Positions 25,511 to 36,508 of a stretch of 64,000 bases of DNA are shown one piece after another. The notes beneath the pieces were generated by a model. That model was not told where the DNA came from, did no database searches, and saw only the letters and a list, made by a program, of their open reading frames with translations. This DNA is from Isoetes taiwanensis (lineage: Eukaryota > Streptophyta > Lycopodiopsida > Isoetales > Isoetaceae): the NCBI GenBank assembly GCA_021234155.1, contig JAJEKV010000028.1:13654134-13718133 (forward strand), written 5' to 3'. The position numbers and the translations under genes are program-made. Numbering within the stretch: position 1 is the first letter of the stretch; every line of letters begins with the position of its first letter.

Positions 25511-25858
25511 TTGCAATATTTCTGTTTGTATGTGCAGGTTTTAGTAATGACAACAAAAGGGCAATACAGGGATGCATCTCTTTTTCTATTCAGCAATATG
25601 CTCGGGCCTTCTATGTGATTTCTTGCAAAAGTGGCTACCTATTTTGATACATTTGCTGCTGTGAAGAATCTTCATATCTTCAAGCTTATTTTGGCCGGAT
25701 ACTTTTATAAACATCTGTGTGGATAAGTATATTGTCACCTACTATCATATTGTGCCTTGTTAAGCCTCGATGGGACTTAACAGGATTTTGTATGTTTTTC
25801 CTTAATTAATGAAAAAATCATCTCGTTCCTTCAAAAAAAAAAAAAAAAAAGTTAGTAT

Positions 25859-26189
25859 ATTTTTGAAATGCAAGTTATCAAATGCATATGTGCAAATTAT
25901 AGTTGCTCCCATACAGAGCATGTTGACATTGCATTTTTAAAAGGGACATTCTTGTGTTGCTATATAATGGTATAACGATTCATATAACATCGGACTTATA
26001 TGCTGCTAAGGAGAATATTGTACCCCTTAGAATACTCTCTTGCTGGGCAGTGTTGCACTTCATAAAGCTTGTCAAAATTTTGCACCCCTACAATTGCAAT
26101 GTATGTTGAGCTTTACATTCTTGACTTTGAAACTGTTAAATTAATTGCGCTCTTGATTATGAAATTAGGTCTTACTTTTTCTTTTTCCT
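25859..26189. other. Spacer, no gene seen
   Basis: AT-rich, non-coding. Confidence 0.5.
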
Positions 26190-26194
26190 TTCCA

Positions 26195-26270
26195 TAACCC
26201 GATTGGGTTCCCATGGACGTTAAAAGACTTATCTTATCTTATCTTATCTTATCTTATATTATCTTTTAAG
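26195..26270 (+). mobile_element. Extremely truncated LINE 3' end with (TTATC)n tail
   Basis: CCGATTGGGTTCCCATGGACGTTAAAAG followed by (ACTTATC)(TTATC)n. It matches the 3' termini at 42530-42580 (CCGATTGGTCTCAGTGGACG, then ATAAAA) and, inverted, 45252-45310. Only about 35 bp of element sequence remain, plus the pentanucleotide tail. Confidence 0.7.
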
Positions 26271-28594
26271 ATTAATTAGGAGAAAGTTAAAAAGCTATGA
26301 AGTGTTATAAGCCAATTACATTATGCATTATGATTGGAGGAAGCAATACTATGGTCCAAAAAGTGGTTCTATCAAGGTCTTTTAGTTTTTCCATTGGACT
26401 ACATAGAAGGAAATTAGGACCGACATTGTAAAATTGTTAATAAATAGCAATTTCTTTGCATAAAATGAAGGAAAAAAACGAGAACATCCCAATAATTAAC
26501 TTTCAGCAAAAGATGTGCTATAAAGAAAATGTTATAGATGCTTCTTGATGTTGTATCACGAAGATCTTTAGAATATTGCATGTTGAAATGGACCGTGCTA
26601 TGGATTTTTGTTAGTGTTATTTCTTAGACCCTAACAAATATGGCATTACTTATTTTTCTTTCTTCCATGAGAATGATCGTTCAACATAAAACGTTTATTG
26701 TAAAAATTTTTTTTTTTTGAGAATTGGCTATGTTCTGCTGGTAACACCATGTGTTACAAAAGAATATAGCACCTTTGGATATGATCCAAGCGAAGTACTA
26801 TCTATTCAAGAAATCAAGCAATACTATCTATTCAAGAGATCAGCAAAACATATATTAGAACATTGCAATGAATAAAAATGGCAATTACACATCATAACAA
26901 ATTGAATGTAGCAAATTCAATGAGACATTGATAATGGACTAACATTTGGACTCCTCATCAGCAATGAAAACCATTTTTTTTTATAGTTTTACTCAATGGA
27001 CCACCATTTTAATACGTGGTTGCCAGCTACATAACACGCTATAGAATGATGCCAGTATTCTACTACTGGCAATATATAGAAATAGTTCACCAGCTACGTA
27101 ATGCACTATATAAAGCCGCCAACATAAAATATAGAGATGTCAATCTTGTACTTTCATCTATTTGACATTCATGATAATTACTCGCAAATCAAGTATTATA
27201 CAAACTTATTCGTCCACACAAAACTTTTAAGTACTAAAACTAACAACCTTGCATCCAGATTTGCACTTTGCATTCAGGAGTATCATAATAGCTTTATGCG
27301 ACAGATATCATAGATGTGGATCTTATTCAACACTTGTTGGTTGCAGATGCAACACAATTGCATTCCACGAAAGAAAACTGATTGGGCTAATGTGTACACA
27401 TTGCAGATGCAATACGATTCCATTCCACAGAAGAAAACTGACTCGGCTAATGTTGCATACACCATTTGTGCAGGCCATTGCTCCCCGCACTTGTTTCTAA
27501 GATACATATATTAATACTAAGATTAACATTTGGTGAAGAAATTAGATGCTACCAACATTCTGCTGGTCATCAATCAGAACTTGTTTCCGAGATACATAAG
27601 CTAATACTAAGATGAAAACTATCTAGTGAGAAATTTGAATCAACCAAGGTAAACTTAGTTTCTATGCATATATTTGCATTCTAAGCTTTCAAGATAGTTA
27701 AGGACTACTATCCGTGACATAAGCAATCTGGTCCAGACAAAAGGAACTACTTACTTCCTCCGTGATCTTTATAGAACCATATCTTCATAACTGTGGCCTC
27801 CTTGCCTAAATGCAAAAGAAAAATGCATCAAATGTTAGCCAATGCAATTGTCATGGCTGCAAAAGAAAGGAGGAAGAACATGTGCTCAAGCTTTCAAAGG
27901 TGCAACAAAATTCAGTTGAATGTCTAAGATGAACATTACCTCAAGCATGATACCAGACTCACGAAGAAAATTAGCAAAGGAAAAAGAAATAATGGGGCAA
28001 ATATATCACTTACCTGCTTGGTCTTTAGCCAATATGCTGCCACAGCTAATGGCAAACAATGCCAATAAAAGCTCGTGTAATATACAAGGCTTAGGTAATA
28101 TATGATCTGCTGGAAGTTCTTTTATATTAACTGGTTAAAGTCCTTACGCGCACAAAAATGTAGAGTTTGAGCAATCTTGGTATGCATGGCAAACGGACTC
28201 ATGTGCTCCATACATTTTCCTTCAAATATTTAGAGCCCGAGCTTGTTCAAAAAAACAAACATAGAAGAAACAAAAGAGATGTTAATCCAAGAGGAAAGCC
28301 TTACAACGATGGAAGCAAGGATACAATGATAAATAGAAGATAAACACATAAACATAAAGGCAAAGACAATCCATATCTTCAAAGAGCACTGCAAGTTGCT
28401 AAATTGGATGCGTGGAACACATCGTAGTATCTCTTTCATATCTGCATTCTAATAATGGTAGACCGAAATGAAAATCACACCTTAATATCCTTAGACATAC
28501 CTTGCCATTCTCTTACAATCCACAATAGGACCTACAAATGATACTTTGCAACCACCTGAAGTAAAACTTTTCACAGTTACACATAGTCTCTAAA
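26271..28594. other. Gene-poor AT-rich DNA
   Basis: No supportable gene. A 57-61-bp tandem duplication lies at about 27341-27462 (TTGCAGATGCAA..ATTCCATTCCAC..GAAAGAAAACTGA..CGGCTAATG). An A/T tract is at 26706-26718. Confidence 0.5.
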
Positions 28595-29605
28595 TGTGAC
28601 GCTCCCGGAATCTATACGATGCTCCCATCGTATAAATACGAGGAATTTCCCTCCCATGGCGGCCACATCACCATGGCAAGGCCCTCCGTCATACTCGGAC
28701 CACTTGGGATGGCCAAGTGTCCGAACGAGGAACACGGAGGTGTCATTCGTCCCACGTCCTCTATGGGAAATCCTAAGCGGAAGCATACATATACGTTAGC
28801 ATACAATCATCATGCAAAATAATATACCACCACGAAGGGTGGCCCATCCATCCTTATCACGGAAGAGATAAGACATCCATAATAACATGAAATAACACCA
28901 TGACAAGGCACTACCCCGGGCTCAAACTCCAAGGGATCAACTGGCGGCCAGGGTCTCAAGATATCAACAGACTGAGGTATAACATGGCGTTGGCTGGCAT
29001 AAGACAATGGCTGGCATAAGATAGAACACGGAGGTGTCATTCGTCCCACGTCCTCTATGGGAAATCCTATACAGCGGAAGCATACATATACGTTAGCATA
29101 CAATCGTCATGCAAAATAATATACCACCACGAAGGGTGGCCCATCTATCCTTATCACGGAAGAGATAAGACATCCATAATAACATGAAATAACACCATGA
29201 CAAGGCACTACCCCGGGCTCAAACTCCAAGGGATCAACTGACGGCCAGGGTCTCAAGATATCAACAGACTGAGGTATAACATGGCGTTGGCTGGCATAAG
29301 ACAATGGCTGGCATAAGATAGAACACGGAGGTGTCATTCGTCCCACGTCCTCTATGGGAAATCCTATACAACGGAAGCATACATATACGTTAGCATACAA
29401 TCGTCATGCAAAATAATATACCACCACGAAGGGTGGCCCATCCATCCTTATCACGGAAGAGATAAGACATCCATAATAACATGAAATAACACCATGACAA
29501 GGCACTACCCCGGGCTCAAACTCCAAGGGATCAACTGACGGCCAGGGTCTCAAGATATCAACAGACTGAGGTATAACATGGCGTTGGCTGGCATAAGACA
29601 ATGGC
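28595..29605. repeat. 297-bp tandem repeat array, about 2.7 units
   Basis: CATGCAAAATAATATACCACC recurs at 28811, 29108 and 29405 (period 297), with unit-to-unit differences of only a few bases. The array is preceded by a related half unit starting TGTGACGCTCCCGG (28595), which contains a perfect hairpin TATACGATG-CTCC-CATCGTATA (28612-28633). Each unit keeps a 97-codon frame open on the minus strand; I see no reason to call this coding. TGTGACG is a common LTR start, so the block could be the edge of an LTR element, but no matching end was found. Confidence 0.9.
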
Positions 29606-30618
29606 TAAGGTTGTCCGCTCCATCCGCCCCTCCTGTGCACACTTTGCAGATAGGCTGAATCATGCTATGACGTGCTTGTAGCCCTCCGGAGACGCAATCC
29701 CAAGGAATCACCCTATGGGACTACTCCGGGTTACATCTCCCCGATCCGATGAGGCAGGTCAGAGAGGCATCTCCTCCCCGAGCATGACGGATCCCTGGGT
29801 GTGCTATAGAGAACACGTGCCCCTTAGTGACCCCCGCATCTGTAACCGACTTACTCCCCTAAATCTAAAGGCTGGCTCACCAGCTCGTTCGAGCCCAGGA
29901 CGTCCATATAGGCACGTCCCTCCAGCCCAGAGAGTGTCAGACCCATACCTGTCCCACACACAGTGACCGGCTATAAGCCTAGCACACTGTAGGAGTCCTG
30001 TAGCCGCGCTAGGCAGGACCCCACCCCCAATTCACCATCATACTTGTTATCTGGTGCTGAACCACATCATAGCATCCACAGCCAGGTTGGCTCTTGTGCA
30101 CAGGCCGCAATTATTGGGTATTAAGGGATATAACTAGAGACATCTCTAATTCTAAGAGGCCTTTAGGTCTCTACCCTTCCCTTAATTCCCAATACACGAA
30201 AGAAGCAGAAAGAACTAATGTAAATACCATTCAGATATTCAGAACAACTTTTAAAAGAGAATTTAATCATTTCATCTATCCAAAGGAGTGTCAGTAGAAA
30301 GAAGCTATCTATTGACTAACCGGTGTCTTGGCTAGAGCCATGGTCACAGTAGGCATCCATAGTTCGAGGCTGGTGGTCAAGTGTTGGCAAAACAAGTATA
30401 AGCTGCTGGCTGCTGCTACTCCAAATTCGAATTTGGGGTGAACTGGAGGGTAGGACCCTTATTCCTTGGCCCAAAATGGTAAGTCCCTCCTGGCCAATCA
30501 ATTTGGGCCAGGTGGCACCCCCTCATTGGTTACAATTAGTTAATTAGACCATAATGGCTTAATTAGGTTAATTATGCCATTATAATCCATAATTATCCTT
30601 TGGATTATCAATATTCTC
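29606..30618. other. Unclassified, possibly an LTR or element remnant
   Basis: GC-richer than its surroundings until about 30100, then AT-rich with TTAATTAG-like steps at 30535-30600. No protein domain was recognised. It directly precedes the truncated 5' end of the LINE. Confidence 0.35.
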
Positions 30619-30640
30619 CTGGAGGAAAGGCTTAACTCTG

Positions 30641-31050
30641 TTGGCAACAACTGCCTTCTTGCCTAACAGATTTATTCTAGACAATTATATTGTGGCTATG
30701 GAGGGATTGCATTGGAACAAGGTCTCCTCCCAGAAATGTGTTCTCTTAAAATTGGATTTCAAAAGAGCCTTTGACTCTATTAACTGGGATGAATTTGCCT
30801 TGAACAAGATTGGATTTAATTCCTTAATAATCTCCTTAATTTTTGGTCTTAATTTTATGGCTAATTCTTCTGTCCTCATTAATGGCTCCCCCTCTAATTT
30901 TTTCAAGCTGGCTAGAGGTGTCAGGCAGGGTTGCCCCTTAGCTCCCTACTTATTTTTAGTGGTGGCTGAAATGCTTACTAGGGCAGTCGACTTTCATCAA
31001 GATTGTGGTAATATTAAGGGCCTTGATCTTCCAGACAATAAGGGTAGCTT
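30641..31050 (+). pseudogene. LINE ORF2, RT motifs A and B
   Basis: Frame encoding AFLPNRFILDNYIVAMEGLH, VLLKLDFKRAFDSINWDEF (motif A Asp) and ARGVRQGCPLAPYLFLVVAE (motif B), continuing to LDLPDNKGS. There the reading frame is broken by a tRNA-like insertion. The following sequence resumes the same protein at ISQYADDTF. The APE domain and RT N-terminus are missing through 5' truncation. Confidence 0.88.
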
Positions 31051-31140
31051 AAACCGAACAAGGGTTTCCCCTTGTTCGGTTTAGTGGCTAGTCCATTGGA
31101 TTAGCAATTAAGAGATCTTGTGTTCAAGTCTCTGGGGGTC
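31049..31140 (+). mobile_element. tRNA-like/SINE-like insertion with a 14-15-bp hairpin
   Basis: AAACCGAACAAGGG (31051-31064) pairs perfectly with CCCTTGTTCGGTTT (31069-31082) across a 4-nt loop. Then come TGGCTAGTCCATTGG (A-box-like, about 31086-31100) and GTGTTCAAGTCTC (B-box-like, about 31120-31132), with pol III-like spacing. It sits between the RT motif B and motif C (YADD) coding of the LINE. A normal tRNA cloverleaf cannot be closed, so it is a tRNA-derived insert and not a tRNA gene. Confidence 0.6.
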
Positions 31141-32414
31141 AAAATACTATCTATCTAATTATTTCACAATATGCAGATGACACATTTACATTTCTTGATT
31201 CGAATTCTGATAACATTGCCAAGTTTTTGAGCATTGTTGATTTATTCTCTGTTGCCTCTGGAATTTATCTAAATATTGGCAAAAGCATTATCATTGGGGA
31301 TTCCTCTCAGAATTACCTAGACATTAAAGTTCTAAATGCTATGCAAGCTATGAAACTTCTTGGTATGCCTTTATCGCTTAATCCCAACATAAAGGGATTA
31401 TGGGATCCTATTCTTCAGAGAATTAGAAAAAAGCTGAATATTCTTAGAAATACTTTATCTCTGGCAGGTAGAACCTTAATTGCAAACTCTGTTCTTGCAG
31501 CATCCCATATCTATTTCTCTTCTGCTCTTGTGGCTCCTAAATCTATCTACAATGAGCTTGAGAAGACTATTAGAAATTTTATCTGGAAGGGAAATCTCAG
31601 GAGATTAATTCATGGCACATCCAGTGGTAAAGCCATTTTCCTTCACTTCAAAAATATTCTCACTCACTGCACCAATCTGGCTGACTGTGACAATGGTCTC
31701 ATTTGGAAAATTAATGGGATCAATAAATATAAAGTTAATAAAGTTTATGCCAGTCTTAATCACAAGACCAGCCCTGTCAAAGCTAAGATTAAGTGGTCAA
31801 TTACAGAAGATGAATGCAAAAGTCTGTTTAAGAATATTTGGAACTCCTATTGCCCTCCAAAGATAAATTACTTTATCTGGTTGATTGCTCAAAAAAGCCT
31901 TCCAAATCTTGTCTTCTTATCTAAGAGAAATCCGACCATTCTGCCAGCATGTCAATCTAACTGTTCAGAAGATGAAATCATGCAGCATATCTTCCAGTGT
32001 CCTAAACTGGTTAACTTTTGGAATTGGTTTTACAATAAATTTGGTCAATATTTCTATGTTCATAATCAGTGGAATTTGCTCAAATGCATTCAAAATAATG
32101 ATGCTTTCAAAAACATAATTATGTTCACTGCTCTTTGGAATATTTGGAAAGCAAGAAATAGGATTGTGCATGGTCATAAAAATGTCTCCATATTTTGGAT
32201 TAAAATGAACTTTCAGTTAAATCTAGAAGCTTATGGTACTGCTCACAAAAGCAAATTTGCAGACACTTATGACAGGAATTGGGATGACATTGGTAAATTT
32301 AATGGTGGTTTCAATATATTTGTTTCACATCTTAATGTTATTAATTCTAATGCCCCTTTCTCTGACACTTTTGATAGAGTATCTGAAGTTTCTCAAGGGG
32401 GAAGGCAGGAATAA
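31141..32414 (+). CDS. LINE ORF2 C-terminal half: YADD motif, thumb, zf-RVT
   Basis: Continuation of the RT after the insertion: ISQYADDTFTF (motif C, about 31167-31200), VASGIYLNIGKS, LLGMPLSLNP, LSLAGRTLIANSVL, FIWKGN. Further on are the zf-RVT region INYFIWLIAQKSLP and the cysteine cluster CQSNCSEDEIMQHIFQC (about 31951-32001), then ALWNIWKARNRIVHG. Open without a stop from the YADD to 32414, in contrast to the shattered ORF2 of the larger LINE. It ends SQGGRQE. ORF3 follows in the +1 frame. Confidence 0.85.
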
Positions 32415-32862
32415 ATTTGACATAGTGCTTACCTACCATGAAGCTACATTGTATAGCAACAGCACAGGGGTCACAAATTTACAGCCTCCAGGGCCAGGTG
32501 CAACAGAGGATGAGATCAAACTCTATGAAGTTATACTTAACAGCAATGAAAGATCATGGGCCAAGATTTACTGTAGAGAGGTCGTGCAGATGTACTGCCT
32601 GTTCAATTTTCTGTTCATGTATCATTATTCTTTGACAGATAGGAAGCTCAGCAGATACAGAGAAATGTATTACTCACACAAGATGTTGGCTGACCTTTAT
32701 GGCACCCTGCTACTTCTGATGGGAAAGGAGGACATCCATCATTTGATTATAGAGAATGGGTCAGAGCACAACAACTATAGGTTTGGCACTGACAATGGAT
32801 TCTACTGGGTATACAATTCTATCTTTGATCAGATCATGCACCAACCGTCTCATCCAGCCTAG
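32390..32862 (+). CDS. LINE ORF3, homologue of the 24.96-25.51 kb ORF
   Basis: Frame +1 relative to ORF2, open from inside ORF2 (32233) to 32862. The conserved part begins about 32400. Core: RSWAKIYCREVVQMYCLFNF, YSLTDRKLSRYREMYYSHKM and LADLYGTLLLLMGKEDI. It aligns with ORF3 of the larger LINE across about 110 residues and diverges at the N-terminus. No ATG is placed as in the other copy, so expression by frameshift or re-initiation is possible. Function unknown. Confidence 0.65.
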
Positions 32863-33620
32863 TCACCCCTCCCAATCTCCATCTTAAACTTTCTTTCTCT
32901 TGCCTCAAATCCTGAACCATTGTGAATTGCTAATGCTCAATATCTTATCTAGCTCTTATTTAACTTTATGCTCTAGTATTTGGTTGGCAATACTATTTAT
33001 ACAGGGCAGCATTTTTGGATAATCATTGACTGAACTATTGTTGTGCTGCTCATTTTTTAAGTTGCTGCTAAATTGCTGCAGCCTTGGAGCTCTACATACT
33101 CTTTATTTTGCTCAAAGTTCATTTAAGTTAAGCTGTAACTAATGTGGCAGTATCTGCTCCCATTAGTTAGACAATTGTATGGCTTTAATTAATTAATGAA
33201 AAAAAACATCTCTTACCTTAAAAAAAAAAAAAAAAAATTAAAATCTGTTCAACAGACTTTTACCTTCCATGGACTTTTGCAAAGACCACTTCTGACCAAT
33301 ATGCAGCCGTAAGACAAAACAAATGTAAATTTTGACTTAAGCCTTAAAAATGGTTAAACATTTATCAAAAGAAATTACCAGATTCTCTTCAGAAATAATG
33401 ATTTCCTCTCAATTCAATTAATGTTCTTGTTCAATACATCATATTAACCCTTAAAAGAATTCAGCATTGACTAAAAAACGACATAAGATTGAAAATGAAG
33501 TTTAGAATTTCCCTTGTCTTTCAAATCAACAGCTCAACAACCTTGTCCAAAATGTGACCTCAAAGTCATCATGTCATGTAGCTTCTCCAGCTTGAATGAA
33601 TGGAAAACATACACAGGAGC

Positions 33621-33712
33621 AAGAAATCCCGTTACCTGCAGTGAAACCAGAGGACAGTTAGCCTAAGAAGGGTAAAAGCCTAAGTCACTAACAGGTAAGC
33701 TACGGATTCCTT
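33621..33712 (-). ncRNA. Structured RNA motif, copy E
   Basis: On the minus strand AAGGAATCC (33712-33704) pairs with GGATTTCTT (33629-33621) through one G-U wobble, with an inner stem CTTACCTG / CAGGTAA-like. GGGCGATAAGCCC precedes it. See the copies at 16321-16423, 42646-42737, 50414-50505, 53526-53614 and 61362-61453. Confidence 0.65.
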
Positions 33713-34899
33713 GGGCTTATCGCCCTTCACCTTGCATATACCAAAAACACAATAGATTGATAATTTATCACGCAGAGAATGTGTAAATGACTCTGCCCTA
33801 AAAGATTAGCCTACATGCAACCTTTATCAGTACGCAAGCTTAATACTTGTTAAATGTTTCTCAACCAGCTTAAGACAATGTCAAGAATCTTTACCCTTCG
33901 TACCCCACCACTGTCACGAGGTCTGCTCTAAATAAAAAACCCGCATGCAATCATTATACCTAGCATGCATGCTATGAAGAGATGATATTCACATATATGA
34001 GAAGGTGTGGAAGCCCGTTTCTTGACACTGTTCTTAGATAAGAAATCATAATCAGTAAGATCAGACCCAAAAGAATTCCAAAGAGTGACTGCCCCATACC
34101 AAAGTGGCCACAACTGTGTTTCCTATTAAGAGCACTTTAGCAATAAAAGAGTTCTAAGGTATTAGCCAGCCAGTGAGCATATTCCTTTGCAAACATCCTA
34201 GGCTAGATTTGCACCCTTTGGATATGCAAAAAGTCAAATGTCACATTAAATTTTTCATAAACTATGCCCTATGCCCTACTGAATCTGTAGCACTCATTTG
34301 CCTGCATGGCCAGTAAAATATCTATATCTAAACTCCATAAAATATAAATCTAGTTCCTTTGCTACTCTATTCTTATCTTGAAAAGACCACTATGTGCAAT
34401 GGAGGACTTAAATTTGCATAGGCCTTATAGAATTACCCTCTCATAACTATCAATACCACAGTAGGTTCATCCTCAATATGTGACGTAAAGAAATGCAAGG
34501 TGCATGGATTCATGTACCATAAGTAGAATATCTGCTGAGTAGTATCTAATGGCTGACCAATTTAATATTACCATTCTCTCTTGAGTTTCTGCTGGTGGCA
34601 CACTCTACACGGTTAAAACATTAAATAGCAGCCAGGATTCAGCGGCTATCCACTATAGACGCAACACAGTAGAAGATAAATATTCTTGGCTACAATAAAT
34701 TTCTACATTCCAATGCAAAAATCTATTTGTAATTTAGCCACCCCAGATCATTCAGGTATAGAATCTAATAGCCATTAGCCGGTGCCCTTAATCTGGTGAT
34801 AGAAATCATAAGCTTATTGTAAAAGATGCAACAAAGGCTAACCCTCTTGATCCACTTCCATTCTATAGAGGTCTACTCACATCATTTATTGAATAAATG

Positions 34900-35510
34900 T
34901 AAAATATCCTATTGAATCGTATATTTCATGTATTTTAAACTGAATTCATGCATCTGTTTTACATTATTCTAGCTTTTATTTGGAATCAATTCTTCCAAAC
35001 CTGATTAGCTCGATTCTTGTTGCAGTGTTCTTGTATAGTCCCACTGATCATAGCTCCATGGCTTTCTTGTATATCCAATGCAGTATCATATGCATGCCCA
35101 AGACTGATGCATTTCGCATTAACAGTGCACCCATAAACCTCTGGCATACTAGAAGCAGGAAACCTGTAGCAAATAGATGCATCCTCACAGCATTTATTGA
35201 ATCTGACCAAGTTCATGTAAAATATCCTATTGAATCGTATATTTCATGCATTTTAAACTGAATTCATGCATCTATTTTACATTATTGTATCTTTTATTTG
35301 GAATCAATTCTTCCAAACCTGATTAGCTCGATTCTTGTTGTAGTGTTCTTGTATAGTCTCATTGATCATAGCTCCATGCCTTTCTTGTATATCCAATGCA
35401 GTACCATATGCATGCCCAAGACTGCTGCATTTCGCATTAACACTGCACCCTTAAAACTATGGCATATCAGGAAGCAGTAAACCTGTAGCAAATAGATGCA
35501 TCAAACAACC
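34900..35510. repeat. 318-bp tandem duplication
   Basis: TAAAATATCCTATTGAATCG to GTAGCAAATAGATGCATC is repeated at 34900-35190 and 35218-35505 with about 95% identity by eye. Each copy contains the same exon-like minus-strand frame. Confidence 0.92.
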
Positions 35511-35520
35511 AGCTATCTAA

Positions 35521-36064
35521 GCCGCCGGTACCACATCGGAATACCCTAATTAGGGTTCAAGAAAAGGTTCAGGCAATGCCACAGGGTCTCATTTTACCTT
35601 TTATCTGCCAAAACCCTAAATCATGCAAAATCGCAGCCTTACCTTCCGTCCATGGTAAAGACTTGCTCCGAATTGATGCAGACCAACTGCATGGTGGCTG
35701 TTGAGCTTCCAAATTTTGTTTTACAGCCGCTTAAGATTACGAAAATCGTAACCATGTATTTCATTGTCCCAGCAGTATTTCCTTTTTTCCAAAGGCTTTA
35801 ATTTCATGCACTAAGAATTATTCCTGTCCCAACAGCACACTATGTAACTATGGGTCTAACCATACTAACATGTAGCACCGTATTTTGCCATCATCCTTTG
35901 ATAATTATTGGCTCATCCTTTATCCTTTATTTTCCACACCCACTTTATGTTAACCAAGTGCCATGTCAACACACGTTTGAGGCCTCCCTTGAAATTATGG
36001 AAAATCCCCTTTGCATCACTTTGCAATCAGTGCCCATATTTTGCCATGCATATCTGCCTCATAA
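35521..36064. other. Non-coding flank of the Copia insertion
   Basis: AT-rich; no gene seen. It continues at 41308 beyond the Copia element. Confidence 0.4.
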
Positions 36065-36069
36065 TATTC

Positions 36070-36508
36070 TGTTAGGATAGTATCACACTCAAACAATTAC
36101 AACTTGATTCATGCACAAATCATGATAATATTCATATGATATTTGATGTATCATAATTTAGCATCTCCACCTAGTGTAATTCGGCAGTCCCGACCCCCTA
36201 GATCACAACCATCTACAACCGAATTCCTCCTTTAATAATTTATAGAAGCAGCCTGACCGATTTGGAATCGGCATTCGATGCTTGCTCCATAGATAGTTTT
36301 GGCTCCAGGAATATTGTCTTCACCTTTCGGGAGTTTATAGCAACTTAGAAATAGTTAATAGTAACGGTTAACCAGTAAACCATTAACCATTATAATTGTA
36401 ACCATTGCATTTTTTCTCCCCTGTGTGCTGTATGATCTCCAAGCTGTGTAGCTCATATCCTCTTGTCAAAATATCTCACATGTGATGACTATTCTTCTAT
36501 TCTCAACA
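36070..36508 (-). repeat. Copia 3' LTR (deleted form, 439 bp)
   Basis: Starts TGTTAGGATAG and ends TTCTCAACA like the right LTR. It lacks about 20 bp after CAAATCATGA, about 85 bp before CTCCACCTAG and about 55 bp after TTTTCTCCCC. Confidence 0.95.

Larger units (their letters stand above)
19351..25850 (+). mobile_element. Full-length L1-like LINE with target-site duplication and poly(A)
   Basis: Flanked by a target-site duplication AAAAGTTAGTAT at 19339-19350 and 25847-25858, the second directly after an A18 tail (25833-25850). Order: ORF1 (19394-21117, interrupted by a MITE), ORF2 with APE endonuclease, RT and zf-RVT (21152-24942, frameshifted), ORF3 (about 24961-25510), then a 3' UTR ending TTAATTAATGAAAAAATCA..CCTTCA(A)n. 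The 3' UTR and ORF3 match the LINE at 30.6-33.2 kb, so both belong to one family. The clear duplication suggests a fairly young insertion; the ORFs are already broken. Confidence 0.93.
30619..33237 (+). mobile_element. 5'-truncated L1-like LINE, same family as 19.35-25.85 kb
   Basis: Starts inside the RT domain and ends with a 3' UTR like that of the larger LINE (TTAATTAATGAAAAAAAACA..CCTTA(A)n; poly(A) 33220-33237). Order: RT fingers/palm, a small insertion at 31049-31140, rest of RT and zf-RVT, then ORF3. The poly(A) runs straight into the A-tract end of copy E of the structured element, so no target duplication could be read. Confidence 0.9.
33238..35520 (-). repeat. Copy E of the structured element family
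   Basis: Minus-strand orientation. From the T-rich end: AATCTG..CAGACTTTTACC, GCAGCCGTAAG.., hairpin TAAGACAAAA / TTTTGACTTA, then the structured stem at 33621-33712, an AT-rich stretch and exon-like ORFs ending in ANQ|GTTTGG at 35001 and, in a 318-bp tandem duplicate, at 35319. Spacing between the parts matches copies B and C. No GRKKGDLN box was found. To the right, up to 36064, no further structure is recognised. Confidence 0.7.

Noticed and set aside
28810-29601. Three 97-codon minus-strand ORFs as paralogous genes
   Set aside because: They are one frame of a 297-bp tandem repeat with no recognisable domain.
31084-31140. Functional tRNA gene
   Set aside because: A- and B-box-like sequences exist, but the T-stem and acceptor do not pair; better explained as a tRNA-derived insert.
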